From contig CADCLG010000001.1 of the NCBI GenBank assembly GCA_902802305.1, forward strand, positions 1 to 64,000: a DNA stretch of 64,000 bases, in the 5' to 3' direction. Both the position numbers and the translations under genes were made by a program. The stretch's first letter is position 1, and each line of letters starts with the position of its first letter. Below the pieces are notes generated by a model. It had not been told where the DNA came from. It saw only the letters and a list, made by a program, of their open reading frames with translations, and ran no database searches. Positions 19,125 through 28,698 of this stretch are shown in pieces. The DNA comes from an uncultured Spirochaetaceae bacterium. Lineage in GTDB: Bacteria; Spirochaetota; Spirochaetia; Treponematales; Treponemataceae.

Positions 19125-19166
19125 TTGTTTCTATCGCAAAAAAACAGTATAATCTTCTTTTGCGAT
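19125..19166 (+). promoter_or_regulatory. promoter with operator-like inverted repeat at the XPB gene
   Basis: TTGTTT (19125-19130), a 17-nt spacer and TATAAT (19148-19153) end 11 nt before the ATG at 19165, which leaves a leader of only a few bases. A perfect 9-bp inverted repeat ATCGCAAAA (19133-19141) / TTTTGCGAT (19158-19166) brackets the -10 box and overlaps the start codon. This is a plausible repressor operator. Confidence 0.6.
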
Positions 19167-20958
19167 GAATTATGAAAATCCATTGATTGTTCAGGGCGAT
19201 AGAACTCTTCTGCTTGATGTCCATGCACCTCTTGCAGAAGAGTGCCGTAATGCACTTATTCCTTTTGCAGAACTGGAAAAATCCCCTGAACATCTTCATA
19301 CATACAGACTTTCTCCCCTTTCTTTGTGGAATGCAACCAGCGCTGGTTTTAAGCCCGAAGATGCAGTAAATGTTTTACAAAAGTTTGCCCGCTATGATAT
19401 TCCTCAGTCTATCATTATGTGGATTCATGAAACTGCCGGAAGATTTGGAAAATTAAGACTGATTTCAGGGCCAGAAAAAGAAGTGCTTTTGAATCCAGAA
19501 AAAGCAATAAAAGATGATTCCGAAAAAAAGACTCTGGTAGAAAAATATCTTTATCTGGTTTGCAATTCCCTGCCTGTATATAAAGAAATCCTTGCTAATC
19601 AGTCTCTCAAAAAGGTGCTGACAGCCTGTGAATATGAAGGTGAAGATAAATCTGTTTCTGAAGCAGAGCAAAAACAATGTTTTATTCTTCCTTTGACTGA
19701 CCGTGGAACAATAAAACAGCTTTTATTAAAAGCAGGCTGGCCGGTAAAGGATGATGTTCCTCTCACAGACGGCGAACCTCTTGAAATATCTCTGCGTAAG
19801 ACTACCGGTAATGGAAAGCCTTTTGAAATCCGTCAGTATCAGATTGATTCAGCAAAAGCACTTGTAGGTGATAAAGGTCCGGGAACAGGCTTTGGTACAA
19901 TCGTTCTTCCATGTGGAGCTGGTAAAACCATAGTTGGAATGCAGATTATGGATTTACTTAAAACTTCGACGCTGATTATCACAACGAATATTTCTGCTGT
20001 TCACCAGTGGATTGACGAACTTTTGGATAAGACCTCTCTTAAATCAGAAGATATTGCTGAATATACTGGTGAATCAAAAAGCATTAAACCTGTCACAGTT
20101 GCAACTTATCAGGTTTTGACCTGGCGACCAAACAAAGAAGGTCCTTATCCTCATTTTTCTATTTTCCATGAACGTCCCTGGGGCCTGATTATTTATGATG
20201 AAGTTCACATGCTTCCTGCTCCAGTTTTTAGAGTTGTTGCAGAGCTTCAGGCAGTAAGACGTGTTGGATTGACAGCAACTCTGGTTAGAGAAGATGGCTG
20301 CGAAGGCTATGTGTTCAGTCTGGTTGGTCCTAAGCGTTACGATGTTCCCTGGAAAGAACTGGAGCGGGATCACTGGATTGCAACTGCCGAATGTATTGAA
20401 GTTCGAATAGATTTATCTGTCGAAAAAGAAATTGATTATGCAGTTGCCGGAGCTAGAATAAAGCACAGAATTGCAAGTGAAAATAAAGCAAAGCTGCCGG
20501 TTGTAAAACAAATTATAGAAAAATATCCTCAGGACAAAATCCTTATTATAGGTCAGTATCTTTCTCAACTGGATGAAATTGCAGAAATGCTCCACGCGCC
20601 TATAATCACTGGAAAAACTCCTAATGCCGAACGTGATAAAATCTACGGAGATTTCCGCGCAGGAAAAATAAATGTTCTGGTTGTATCAAAAGTAGCTAAT
20701 TTTGCAATAGACTTGCCGGATGCTTCACTTGCAATTCAGGTTTCGGGAACTTTTGGAAGCCGCCAGGAAGAAGCTCAGCGTTTGGGAAGAATATTGCGCC
20801 CTAAAGAAAGAACTTCCAGATTTTTTACTTTGATTACAAGAAACACAATAGAAGAAGAGTTTGGCTCTAATCGTCAGAAGTTTCTGGCAGAACAGGGCTA
20901 TGAATATAGAATTGTGCGTTATACAGACGATGGAGAGTTTTTAGAAAATTATGATTGA
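19165..20958 (+). CDS. XPB/Rad25-family DNA repair helicase
   Basis: The 597-residue superfamily 2 helicase carries Walker A CGAGKT near residue 251, the DEVH box near 345, LTATLVREDG (motif III) near 368 and the motif VI region RQEEAQRLGRILRPK near 534. The N-terminal about 170 residues match the damage-recognition-like region of bacterial XPB proteins. The family unwinds DNA 3' to 5' in archaeal, eukaryotic and some bacterial versions, with proposed roles in nucleotide excision repair or transcription. Its physiological job in spirochaetes is not settled. The 3' end overlaps the next gene by 8 bp, so the two are translationally coupled. The leader is nearly absent. Confidence 0.9.
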   Translation: MNYENPLIVQGDRTLLLDVHAPLAEECRNALIPFAELEKSPEHLHTYRLSPLSLWNATSAGFKPEDAVNVLQKFARYDIPQSIIMWIHETAGRFGKLRLISGPEKEVLLNPEKAIKDDSEKKTLVEKYLYLVCNSLPVYKEILANQSLKKVLTACEYEGEDKSVSEAEQKQCFILPLTDRGTIKQLLLKAGWPVKDDVPLTDGEPLEISLRKTTGNGKPFEIRQYQIDSAKALVGDKGPGTGFGTIVLPCGAGKTIVGMQIMDLLKTSTLIITTNISAVHQWIDELLDKTSLKSEDIAEYTGESKSIKPVTVATYQVLTWRPNKEGPYPHFSIFHERPWGLIIYDEVHMLPAPVFRVVAELQAVRRVGLTATLVREDGCEGYVFSLVGPKRYDVPWKELERDHWIATAECIEVRIDLSVEKEIDYAVAGARIKHRIASENKAKLPVVKQIIEKYPQDKILIIGQYLSQLDEIAEMLHAPIITGKTPNAERDKIYGDFRAGKINVLVVSKVANFAIDLPDASLAIQVSGTFGSRQEEAQRLGRILRPKERTSRFFTLITRNTIEEEFGSNRQKFLAEQGYEYRIVRYTDDGEFLENYD

Positions 20959-23056
20959 TAAGAATAGCATAGATGACTGGTGCAATATCATTTCCTCTCT
21001 CCCTGATGAAAACTTTTTTGAAATTATCAGGTTGTATCTGGGAGAAGTGAAAACTCCTTATAATAAGCATCGTCTTGTAGAACAGCTTGCAAGCTTTATC
21101 AGAAATGAAAAAAATCTTGAAACAATAATATGTTTTCTGGATGAGTTTGACATTAAGATTCTTACGGCAATCCATTTTATACCGAACGCGACAACAAAGC
21201 TCCTTGCCGATTTTTTTATAAAAGATTATTCCCTGAGCGACATCTATTCTCAGATATCAAACCTTACTTTAAGACTTTTAATTTATTCTGAAAAAGCAGG
21301 AGATTCAGAAAAAAAATATTTACGCATAAATCCCCTTGTATTGGATAAGCTGGAGCCGCTTTTAAAAATCAGCAATATCCTTATGGAAGAGCAGGTCGTG
21401 TCTTATTCCATGGAGGATGTTTTCTGCCTTTCCCCTGATTTTCTGGCGGCTTTTATTTCTTATATTCATACAAACGGCTGTTCCTGTAAGCAGGACGGTA
21501 CAATCAAAAAAAATGATGCAAATAAGCTGGAAAAAGTTTTTCCGGGAAAAGGGGCCTGTCTTCAATCTTTATTTACGGCTTTTATAAATCTTCACCTGCT
21601 TTTTGAAGGTGAAAAAACTTATGAGCTTGATAAAAAAAGACTGGAAATGTTTGCTGAACTAGATGCATCTAAGCAGTATGCCTTGTTATGTGCGGCTTCC
21701 TCTTCAAGATTGAGCAGAGACGGGCTTAAAAAAGAAGCTCAGCTCTTTCTGGATTGCATTTCATCTATTCCAGAGAATGGTTATAGCCGCTCAACTTTAA
21801 TAAAGCTGGCATTTCTTGTAGCGTCTAAAAGCTCTGATACGGTTTTTGATAAAAAGAAATCAAGATTCAGTCAGATTCTGGAAGCAGCAAAGCCCAAGTC
21901 TCTTTCTCTGGATGATGTTCAGGCTGGAAATATCATTGACCGCATGATTGATTTTGCCGTTGAGTTTGGACTTTTGCAAAAAAAAGGACTCAATGCTGAT
22001 GGCACTGAAGTTTTTATCCCTTATCCACTTTTGAAGGAGCAGGAAAATCAATCTTTACAAAATCCTAAGGTTGTTAATATTGAATCAACTTTTACCGTAA
22101 CTATAATGCCTGCACTTTCTTTAAGCAAGCTTCTTAATCTTGTTTATTTTCTTTCTGTTAAGAGCAGTGGGATTGTTTCGGAATATGAAATAAATCGGCA
22201 GACAGTTTCTTTGTATTTTGATATGGGCTTTACCCCAGATGATATTTTTTCTGAGCTGGAAAAATATACCTATTACGATTTGCCTCAAAATCTAAAAATC
22301 TCAATAGCTGACTGGTATAATTCTTATACTTCGGCAATGATTTATCACGGATATGTGCTCAAGGTTTCTGAAGCTAATGTCACTTTTGTAGAAAATAATC
22401 CAAATATAAAAAAATACATAAAGGAAAAGCTTGCTGATGGCATTTATCTTTTGAACATTCCTGATACGGTTGATATTTCCATATTTATTAAAAGCAGTGG
22501 CCTTGAGTTTATGGGAAAAATTAATAATTCCAGTCAGAATGAAGAAAGAGTGCCTTTCCCCCTGCTTAGAAATGGTATAAATCTTGCGCTGTCTAAAGAA
22601 CTTGAGCTTTCAAAGGTTTCTAAGGTTTCAACTGAGACTGCTGTAAATTATTCAAAGGCAAGTGAGCTTTTGAATAATCTTCGCAAAGAGCTTGAAGCAA
22701 TGAAGCTTTCCGATAATCAAAAAGAGTCTTTAATGAACAGATTGCGCAATCGTCTGATTCTTTCTAAGGAACAGCTGGAAATTGCGAGCGTCAGAACAGA
22801 AATCCTTGAAGCTGATGGAATGGATTATGCCGGGAAATTACGTCTTTTTGAAGCTGCAATGAAAAGTCAGGATATGCTGGAAATTACACTTCCTCATTAT
22901 GTTCAGAATGGTCAGTATTGTACCTGGGTTGGAAAAGCGCTTGGAATTACTAAAGAATATGCGGATGCAATTGTGAGATTTGAAGTTCAACCGTCTGCGG
23001 ATATTCTTAATGTTTTTGTGAGCAAGGTAACTCATATCAGGCGTTTGAGATTCTGA
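20951..23056 (+). CDS. Helicase_C_3 (XPB/Ssl2 N-terminal-like) partner protein
   Basis: This 701-residue protein has no Walker motifs. Its middle section (about 365-500, beginning VVNIESTFTVTIMP) resembles the Helicase_C_3 / XPB-Ssl2 amino-terminal domain family found beside bacterial XPB genes. The N-terminal part is alpha-helical with leucine-rich segments. The C-terminal part (about 560-701) has a charged helical stretch, then a WYL-like beta segment near ITLPHYVQNGQYC. It overlaps the XPB gene by 8 bp and so is probably an obligate partner or regulator of the helicase. A role in DNA binding is inferred only. Start taken at the overlapping ATG. Confidence 0.7.
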   Translation: MIDKNSIDDWCNIISSLPDENFFEIIRLYLGEVKTPYNKHRLVEQLASFIRNEKNLETIICFLDEFDIKILTAIHFIPNATTKLLADFFIKDYSLSDIYSQISNLTLRLLIYSEKAGDSEKKYLRINPLVLDKLEPLLKISNILMEEQVVSYSMEDVFCLSPDFLAAFISYIHTNGCSCKQDGTIKKNDANKLEKVFPGKGACLQSLFTAFINLHLLFEGEKTYELDKKRLEMFAELDASKQYALLCAASSSRLSRDGLKKEAQLFLDCISSIPENGYSRSTLIKLAFLVASKSSDTVFDKKKSRFSQILEAAKPKSLSLDDVQAGNIIDRMIDFAVEFGLLQKKGLNADGTEVFIPYPLLKEQENQSLQNPKVVNIESTFTVTIMPALSLSKLLNLVYFLSVKSSGIVSEYEINRQTVSLYFDMGFTPDDIFSELEKYTYYDLPQNLKISIADWYNSYTSAMIYHGYVLKVSEANVTFVENNPNIKKYIKEKLADGIYLLNIPDTVDISIFIKSSGLEFMGKINNSSQNEERVPFPLLRNGINLALSKELELSKVSKVSTETAVNYSKASELLNNLRKELEAMKLSDNQKESLMNRLRNRLILSKEQLEIASVRTEILEADGMDYAGKLRLFEAAMKSQDMLEITLPHYVQNGQYCTWVGKALGITKEYADAIVRFEVQPSADILNVFVSKVTHIRRLRF

Positions 23057-23078
23057 TGATTTAATAGGGTGGTGATTT

Positions 23079-23690
23079 ATGGAATTGTATTTAATCCGTC
23101 ATGGTGAAACGGAATGGAATAAGCAGAATCGTTTGCAGGGAAGTATTGATGTTCCTCTTAGTGCAGAAGGCATAAGAATGGCGGAAGGTGCGGCTGAAAG
23201 ATTATCAAGCCTTCATTTTGATAAGATTTTTTCTTCACCATTAAGCCGTGCTTTTACAACTGCCGAAATTATCTGCAAAAATCAAAAGGACTTAATCAAA
23301 AAAGATGAACGTCTCCGTGAAATCAGTTTTGGAAGCGGCGAGGGAAGTTATTATTCTGACTGGATTAAATCTGATTCTCCTTTCAAATACTTTTTTTCGT
23401 ATAATCAGGCAGATTTGTATGTACCTCCTGCAGGTGGAGAGCGACTTGAAGAGTTATACTTGCGAACAACTAATTTTATTCAAAAGGAAATAGAGCCTTT
23501 TGCTAACGACGATGGAAAGATTCTTATTGTTGCTCACGGGGCTTTACTTTCATCTATTATGTGTTATCTGGATAAACGTGATATTGCGCATTTTTGGGGA
23601 GATGGACTTGCAAAAAATTGTCAGGAAGTGATTTACGATTATGACAAAAAAAATCAGACCTGGCAGAAAAAAGTTAATCCGCAGGTCTGA
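23079..23690 (+). CDS. histidine phosphatase family protein (phosphoglycerate mutase-like)
   Basis: The 203-residue enzyme has the RHG signature LIRHGETEWN near residue 5, in which the His is phosphorylated in catalysis, and the second catalytic His in VAHGALLSS near residue 157. SPLSRAFTTAEI near 52 is also typical. Family members include cofactor-dependent phosphoglycerate mutases, alpha-ribazole phosphatase (CobC) and broad phosphatases; the short length favours a phosphatase. A GGTGG ribosome binding site precedes the ATG, 22 nt after the helicase partner gene, so it may be the last gene of that operon. Confidence 0.88.
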   Translation: MELYLIRHGETEWNKQNRLQGSIDVPLSAEGIRMAEGAAERLSSLHFDKIFSSPLSRAFTTAEIICKNQKDLIKKDERLREISFGSGEGSYYSDWIKSDSPFKYFFSYNQADLYVPPAGGERLEELYLRTTNFIQKEIEPFANDDGKILIVAHGALLSSIMCYLDKRDIAHFWGDGLAKNCQEVIYDYDKKNQTWQKKVNPQV

Positions 23691-23726
23691 ATACTTTAGG
23701 TATTCTAAGGAGTTTTGCTCCTTATT
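23688..23726. terminator. convergent terminator region
   Basis: Two small hairpins, GAATAC/GTATTC and AAGGAG/CTCCTT, lie between convergent genes. A T-rich stretch follows on the plus strand (23724-23737), but it runs into the GH130 gene end. A moderate intrinsic terminator is likely. Confidence 0.5.
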
Positions 23727-23728
23727 CC

Positions 23729-24898
23729 TTATTTTTTAAGCAGTTCCATATTTTTTCTGATTAATTCACATCTTTGTTTTACACAGTCAGGGCTTCGGTG
23801 CGGATCTGACGGAGTATTGAAAGTATAATCAATCAGTTTTTCTACGCTTGTTGTGGCGACGTGCATTCTGGTGTCGCTGCTTGCATAGTAGATAAAAACT
23901 TTTCCCTCGTGTTCAATTGCTCCGTTTGAGAATACAACATTGCTTACATCTCCGGTTCTTTCTGCTCCAAGTGGCACTAAGAAAACTCCGCTTGGTTCTG
24001 CAATTACTTTTGACGGATCTTCAAGTGAAGTTGCATATACATAAAGTACATAGCGCAATCCATCAGCTGTGTTGCGTACTCCGTGAGCAATATGAATCCA
24101 GCCTTTTGAAGTTTTGATTGGCGTTGCTCCGGCTCCGTTTTTTGCTTCTGTGATTGTGTGGTAAATGCGCTTTGATATGATTTTTTCTTCATCAATTACT
24201 GCATGTGTGATATCGTCGCAAAGTCCAAAGCCTATTCCTCCACCGCTTCCTGTGTTAATAAAATCATCCATTGGGCGGGTGTAGAAGGCGTATTTTCCGT
24301 TGACAAACTCAGGATGAAGGCAGACGTTTCTTTGCTGCGGTGAGTTTTTTGTTACAAGGTTTGGAAGGCGTTCCCAGTTGATTAAATCTTTTGTGCGGAC
24401 AATTCCAGCGGCTGCAACTGCGGCTCCCAAATCTGGATTGCTTTTATCTTTGCTTTCGGAACAAAATACTCCGTAAATCCAGCCGTCTTCATGCTGGGTA
24501 AGACGCATGTCGTAAACGTTGGTTTCTTCCGGGCAGGTATCTGGCAGCTGAATAGGGTAGTCTGTAAATCTAAAGCCGTCTACGCCGTTATCACTTTGTG
24601 CGACTGCAAAAAAGGATTTTCGGTCGTTTCCTTCAACACGGCAAACGAGACAGTATTTGCCGTTCAGGTAGATTGCCCCTGAGTTCATCACTGCGTTTAT
24701 TCCAAGGCGTTCCATGAAAAAGGGATTTGTTTCCTGGCATAAATCGTATTTCCACTCAAGAGGGATTGAATCGCGGGTTAAAATAGGGTTTTCCCAGCGG
24801 TCATAAATGCCGTTGTAGAAGCTTGTGTTGATTTTATTTTTTCGGGATAAAAAGGCTTCCTGCTCTTTTTTCATTTCATAGTATTTTGGATGAATCAT
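23729..24898 (-). CDS. GH130 phosphorylase, probably 4-O-beta-D-mannosyl-D-glucose phosphorylase
   Basis: The 389-residue protein matches GH130 subfamily 1. Features include [11 protein letters not shown] near 68, [15 protein letters not shown] near 86, and NVYDMRLT with the likely general acid Asp130. [11 protein letters not shown] follows, and [13 protein letters not shown] occurs near the C-terminus. These enzymes phosphorolyse Man-beta-1,4-Glc to mannose 1-phosphate and glucose inside the cell during mannan use. A related mannobiose phosphorylase activity cannot be excluded. No signal peptide is present. The gene has its own promoter with paired direct repeats and a GAGGAG ribosome binding site. 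It is separate from ppk1 upstream on the same strand. Confidence 0.88.
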   Translation of the reverse strand: MIHPKYYEMKKEQEAFLSRKNKINTSFYNGIYDRWENPILTRDSIPLEWKYDLCQETNPFFMERLGINAVMNSGAIYLNGKYCLVCRVEGNDRKSFFAVAQSDNGVDGFRFTDYPIQLPDTCPEETNVYDMRLTQHEDGWIYGVFCSESKDKSNPDLGAAVAAAGIVRTKDLINWERLPNLVTKNSPQQRNVCLHPEFVNGKYAFYTRPMDDFINTGSGGGIGFGLCDDITHAVIDEEKIISKRIYHTITEAKNGAGATPIKTSKGWIHIAHGVRNTADGLRYVLYVYATSLEDPSKVIAEPSGVFLVPLGAERTGDVSNVVFSNGAIEHEGKVFIYYASSDTRMHVATTSVEKLIDYTFNTPSDPHRSPDCVKQRCELIRKNMELLKK

Positions 24899-24926
24899 AA
24901 TCTTCTCCTCTTCTCTTTATGATTAC

Positions 24927-24972
24927 ACTATAGGAGTAATTTAAGTAAAAATCAAGTTAAATTTAAGTAAAA
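24927..24972 (-). promoter_or_regulatory. GH130 promoter with two 13-bp direct repeats
   Basis: Reading the minus strand, TTGATT (24955-24950), a 17-nt spacer and TATAGT (24932-24927) form a promoter. The plus-strand sequence AATTTAAGTAAAA occurs at 24938-24950 and again at 24960-24972, 22 bp apart, on either side of the -35 box. Tandem sites two helical turns apart are typical of AraC-type or dimeric regulators. Confidence 0.55.
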
Positions 24973-24993
24973 AAAAAACGCAACAGACAGGAG

Positions 24994-27123
24994 CTATTTT
25001 CTGCGGACTTTGAACTCTAATTCTGTATTTTTGCTCTTGTTGTCATCGTATTTTTTATACTTGTTGTAAAGCTCCTGCTGGGCGTGGAAATCTGCCTGAT
25101 TTTTTTCTTTTTGAACAGGCTCCCATGTTCCGTTTGGCAAAAGATTATGGGCATTTGTGTTGTCCATAAAGTAGGTATCCAGAATAGATTTTATGTCGTT
25201 AAAGGCATTTTTATCCAGAATTGGGAACATGAGTTCTATTCGACGGTCTAGATTGCGGCTCATCCAGTCGGCACTTGAGCAGTAGAGTTCCGGGGCTCCT
25301 CCATTCTGGAAATAGAAGATTCGCGAATGTTCAAGATAGCGGTCAACAATGGAAACTACTTTGATATTTTCGCTCATACCCTTTACACCTGGAACCAGCA
25401 TACAGATTCCGCGGATATTGAGAAGGATTTTTACTCCTGCATTGCTTGCTTTGTAAAGTGCCTGGATTATTTCCTGGTGAGTAAGACTGTTCATCTTTGC
25501 AATGATTAATCCCGGGTTCTCTGGGCTGGTGCGGTCTATTTCGCGCTGAATCATTGAGAGCAGCTGCTGTTTTATGGTTACTGGCGCCATTGCAAGGCAG
25601 TTCATTTTCTGGAGAATAGAATAGCCGGTTACAAGATTGAAAAAGTTTGTGGCATCATTTGCAATCTGCGGATTTGCGGTAAAAAGCGACAAGTCAGAGT
25701 AGAGTCGGGCGGTTTTTGGGTTGTAATTTCCTGTTGAAAGATGGACGTATCGTTTAATCGAATCTTCTTCCTGGCGGATAATCATAAGGATTTTGGCGTG
25801 AACTTTAAGGTTTACAAGTCCGTAGATTACCGTAACGCCGGCCTGTTCCAGTTCTGTTGCCCAGGCAATATTGCGCTCTTCATCAAAGCGGGCTTTCAGT
25901 TCAACGAGGGCAACAACCTGTTTTCCATTTTGAGCGGCACGTTCAAGGGCTGCAACAATCGGAGAATCTCTTCCGGTTCTGTAGAGCGTCATTTTTATTG
26001 ACAAAACCTTAGGATCATCAGCGGCATCAGATATAAATTTTACTACCGGGTCATAGCTTTCGTAAGGAACATGCAGAATTTTATCACGAATTTTAAGAGT
26101 ATCCCAGAAAGGTTCGTCATCCGGTAAATCATGAGGATAAAAATGCTGCCATTTTTCAAAGCTCAGAGATTCTGCCTCTTCTGTATCACGAAGTTCAAGC
26201 AGTTCCTGAGGATTTACTATTCCGTCAACTTTGTAAACGTCTTCATTTTTGAGTTCAAGTTTTTCCATCAAAAAGTTGAGAAGTTGTTCACTGGTCGAAT
26301 TGCAGGTTATCTGTACCGGGAAGGAGGATTTTCGTTGAATCAAAACATCTTCCATTGCGTGAATAAAATTCTTGCCGGAATCTTCATCAACGGCGAAATC
26401 AGCATCGCGGGTAACTTTAAAAATCATTGTTTCTTCGACATCAAGACCGGAAAAAAGCTGGGTTCCGAATTCTGTGATTATGTCGTCTATAAGGGTAAAT
26501 TCTTTTTTGCGGCCAGTTTTGCCGGGAAGCCAGTAAATTGCCGGAATAACAGATGGAATTTCAACAAATGCAATTTTTGGCAAATCGTCGGAACCGCGTA
26601 ATTCTTCGGAACCTGCCTGGGTTTTTATTCCCCGAATAGGTTTTAGTAAAAATGCTGCATAAAGGGTAAGATTTTTTATGTGAGTAAAGGTTTCGGTATC
26701 GGTTCGCAGGGGTGTTAATAAGGGGAAGATATTCTGGCGGAAGACGGTTTGGATATATTCACGCTGCTGAGGGGTGTAGTCTTGCGGGCGGACGTATTTT
26801 AAGCCTGATTTGCTCAGCGCGGGGAGAAGGTCGGTCATGAGGCAGGCTTGCTGGGCGCGGATGATTTGATGGGCGCGTACAGAAATGCTGGTCAATTGCA
26901 GGGCAGGAGATAAGCCGGAAATATCAATCTGCTCAGGATTTTCATAAAGGCAGCGTTTTACGGAAGCAACCCGTACCTGAAAGAATTCGTCAAAATTACT
27001 GGTAACGATTGATAAAAACTGCAATCGCTCCATAAGTGGAATATCTTTTCTGAGTGCCTGATATAAAACTCTGGCGTTAAATTCAAGCCAGGAAAGTTCC
27101 CTGTTAAAATATCGTTCTTCCAT
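24994..27123 (-). CDS. ppk1: polyphosphate kinase 1
   Basis: PPK1 reversibly polymerises the gamma-phosphate of ATP into polyphosphate. The 709-residue protein begins with RYFNRELSWLEFN, the N-terminal domain signature, and keeps both catalytic-domain histidines. His442 in NLKVHAKIL is the expected phospho-acceptor, and His599 in YLEHSRIF is the second conserved His. The C-terminal domain includes LSTGNYNPKTARLYSDLSLF. The length is typical. A GAGG ribosome binding site lies about 10 nt upstream of the ATG. It follows the exopolyphosphatase gene by 28 nt on the same strand, so synthesis and breakdown of polyphosphate are co-transcribed. Confidence 0.97.
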   Translation of the reverse strand: MEERYFNRELSWLEFNARVLYQALRKDIPLMERLQFLSIVTSNFDEFFQVRVASVKRCLYENPEQIDISGLSPALQLTSISVRAHQIIRAQQACLMTDLLPALSKSGLKYVRPQDYTPQQREYIQTVFRQNIFPLLTPLRTDTETFTHIKNLTLYAAFLLKPIRGIKTQAGSEELRGSDDLPKIAFVEIPSVIPAIYWLPGKTGRKKEFTLIDDIITEFGTQLFSGLDVEETMIFKVTRDADFAVDEDSGKNFIHAMEDVLIQRKSSFPVQITCNSTSEQLLNFLMEKLELKNEDVYKVDGIVNPQELLELRDTEEAESLSFEKWQHFYPHDLPDDEPFWDTLKIRDKILHVPYESYDPVVKFISDAADDPKVLSIKMTLYRTGRDSPIVAALERAAQNGKQVVALVELKARFDEERNIAWATELEQAGVTVIYGLVNLKVHAKILMIIRQEEDSIKRYVHLSTGNYNPKTARLYSDLSLFTANPQIANDATNFFNLVTGYSILQKMNCLAMAPVTIKQQLLSMIQREIDRTSPENPGLIIAKMNSLTHQEIIQALYKASNAGVKILLNIRGICMLVPGVKGMSENIKVVSIVDRYLEHSRIFYFQNGGAPELYCSSADWMSRNLDRRIELMFPILDKNAFNDIKSILDTYFMDNTNAHNLLPNGTWEPVQKEKNQADFHAQQELYNKYKKYDDNKSKNTELEFKVRRK

Positions 27124-27151
27124 AAAAGCAAAACCTCAAATAATTTTTATT

Positions 27152-28681
27152 TTATATCAATATAACCTTATAACCAAAAGTAGATTCAAACATTTCTGAT
27201 TTTTCAGAAAGGGCCATTTTTTCAAGAACAAGGTTGTTTGAATTCTGTGTATGAATTTCCAGCGCATTTGGCAAAATTTTTATACTTAAATCTGTAAATT
27301 TCTGAAGATGTCCTCTGTCCAAAGCATCTGCAATTCGAAGAATGGAAGTAAGTTTCATAATCATCATTCTGTCTGATCGCGGCAGCATCTGGAAACTGTC
27401 ATCATCCTGAGGCATTATGTGCCCCTTGTGATATTTTACAATTTCAGAAACGATTGAAATATCTTTGCGTGACAGTCCAAAAATCTCGGAATTTTTTACA
27501 ATGTAACTGCTGTGCAGGTTGTGATTGTCATAACGGATAAATACACCGATATCGTGAAGAAGGGCTGCAACTTCCAGCAGAATCTTTGCCTGTTCTTCAA
27601 GCCCTATTTCATCTTTGAGTGTATCGTAAAGTTGTGTGGCAACTATCCTCACATATTCAGCATGATTTTCATCACCATGATACTTTCTCAAAAGATTTTT
27701 TGCCGAAGCTGTAATCTGTGAGTTAAATTCCTTCTGCAATTCTTCGTTTTTATTTGAAATACGGCTCAAAAGCAGTCCGTTTCGGATATTGGTTTCTGGT
27801 ACAAGAATTGTTTCTGCACTGGTCAGCTGAATAAAAATGCTGTAAATCAAAAGACTTACCTGAAGATTTTCTGCTTCGCTGTAAGAGATTTTAAATCTTC
27901 CGGCACATTCATCAATAGAGTAATCCTGGATTTCTTCAAGAAAACTCATAAAATCCTCTCTGCCAATTTCCCATAAAAATGTAGAAATCGGATGCCCTTT
28001 ATTCAAAGCCGCAAGCGTAACATCCTGACCTACCGCAATAAAGCGCTTTATTTGTGAAAGATTCAGTTCATTTTCGAGAGAGCCCTTTGTGTTTGTAACG
28101 GATTCTTTTACAAAACGCTGGATATCATCATAAGAAGAAACCTGATTCTTGATATGCTGGTCAATTCTTACCGTACCCAGGCGCAAACTGTGAACTGCCG
28201 CCATTTTTCCGTGGGACATAAGCATCATTTCGGTGGTACTACCGCCAACCACAAGAATAATTGTATCTTCTGTATTCAATTCTATAGGTTCATCTTTAAG
28301 ACAGTCGGAAATTGCCAGATACATCAGTTTGTTTTCTTCAATTCCGTCAACAATCCTTACTTTAAAGCCAGTCTGTACCAAGACGCGGTCCATTACAAGG
28401 TCGCTGTTTTTAGCATCCCTAAAGGTATTTGTTGCAATACAAACCGTTTCTTCCGGCGTAATTCCCCAGCCCGTAAGCTGTTCTTTGTAGCGTTTTAAGA
28501 TTTGAACCAGCTGATTCTGAGATTCCTGACTAATTGCCCCATTCGTAAAGACATCTCTTCCCAAAGAAAGAGGCATAGCCGAACGGTCGAGGATATTTTG
28601 TTTTCTGTCTGCTGTGAACTCGGCTACAAGGAGACGAACCCCTGTAGAACCGATTTCTATAACTGATTCTGGGGCTGCCAT
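27152..28681 (-). CDS. ppx: Ppx/GppA exopolyphosphatase with C-terminal HD domain
   Basis: The 509-residue protein has the ASKHA-type Ppx/GppA domain at about 1-300. It shows the phosphate-1 loop EIGSTGVRLLVAEF, the acidic stretch IVDGIEENKLMYLA, and the glycine-rich VVGGSTTEMML near 145. The C-terminal third is an HD-like hydrolase domain with LLHDIGVFIRYDNHNLHS and later KYHKG. Family activity is processive hydrolysis of polyphosphate or removal of phosphate from pppGpp; which of these dominates cannot be read here. The start is supported by CCGGAG 7 nt upstream. It sits between a trehalase-like gene (17 nt upstream) and ppk1. Confidence 0.9.
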   Translation of the reverse strand: MAAPESVIEIGSTGVRLLVAEFTADRKQNILDRSAMPLSLGRDVFTNGAISQESQNQLVQILKRYKEQLTGWGITPEETVCIATNTFRDAKNSDLVMDRVLVQTGFKVRIVDGIEENKLMYLAISDCLKDEPIELNTEDTIILVVGGSTTEMMLMSHGKMAAVHSLRLGTVRIDQHIKNQVSSYDDIQRFVKESVTNTKGSLENELNLSQIKRFIAVGQDVTLAALNKGHPISTFLWEIGREDFMSFLEEIQDYSIDECAGRFKISYSEAENLQVSLLIYSIFIQLTSAETILVPETNIRNGLLLSRISNKNEELQKEFNSQITASAKNLLRKYHGDENHAEYVRIVATQLYDTLKDEIGLEEQAKILLEVAALLHDIGVFIRYDNHNLHSSYIVKNSEIFGLSRKDISIVSEIVKYHKGHIMPQDDDSFQMLPRSDRMMIMKLTSILRIADALDRGHLQKFTDLSIKILPNALEIHTQNSNNLVLEKMALSEKSEMFESTFGYKVILI

Positions 28682-28698
28682 ATCTTTACTCCGGTTCT

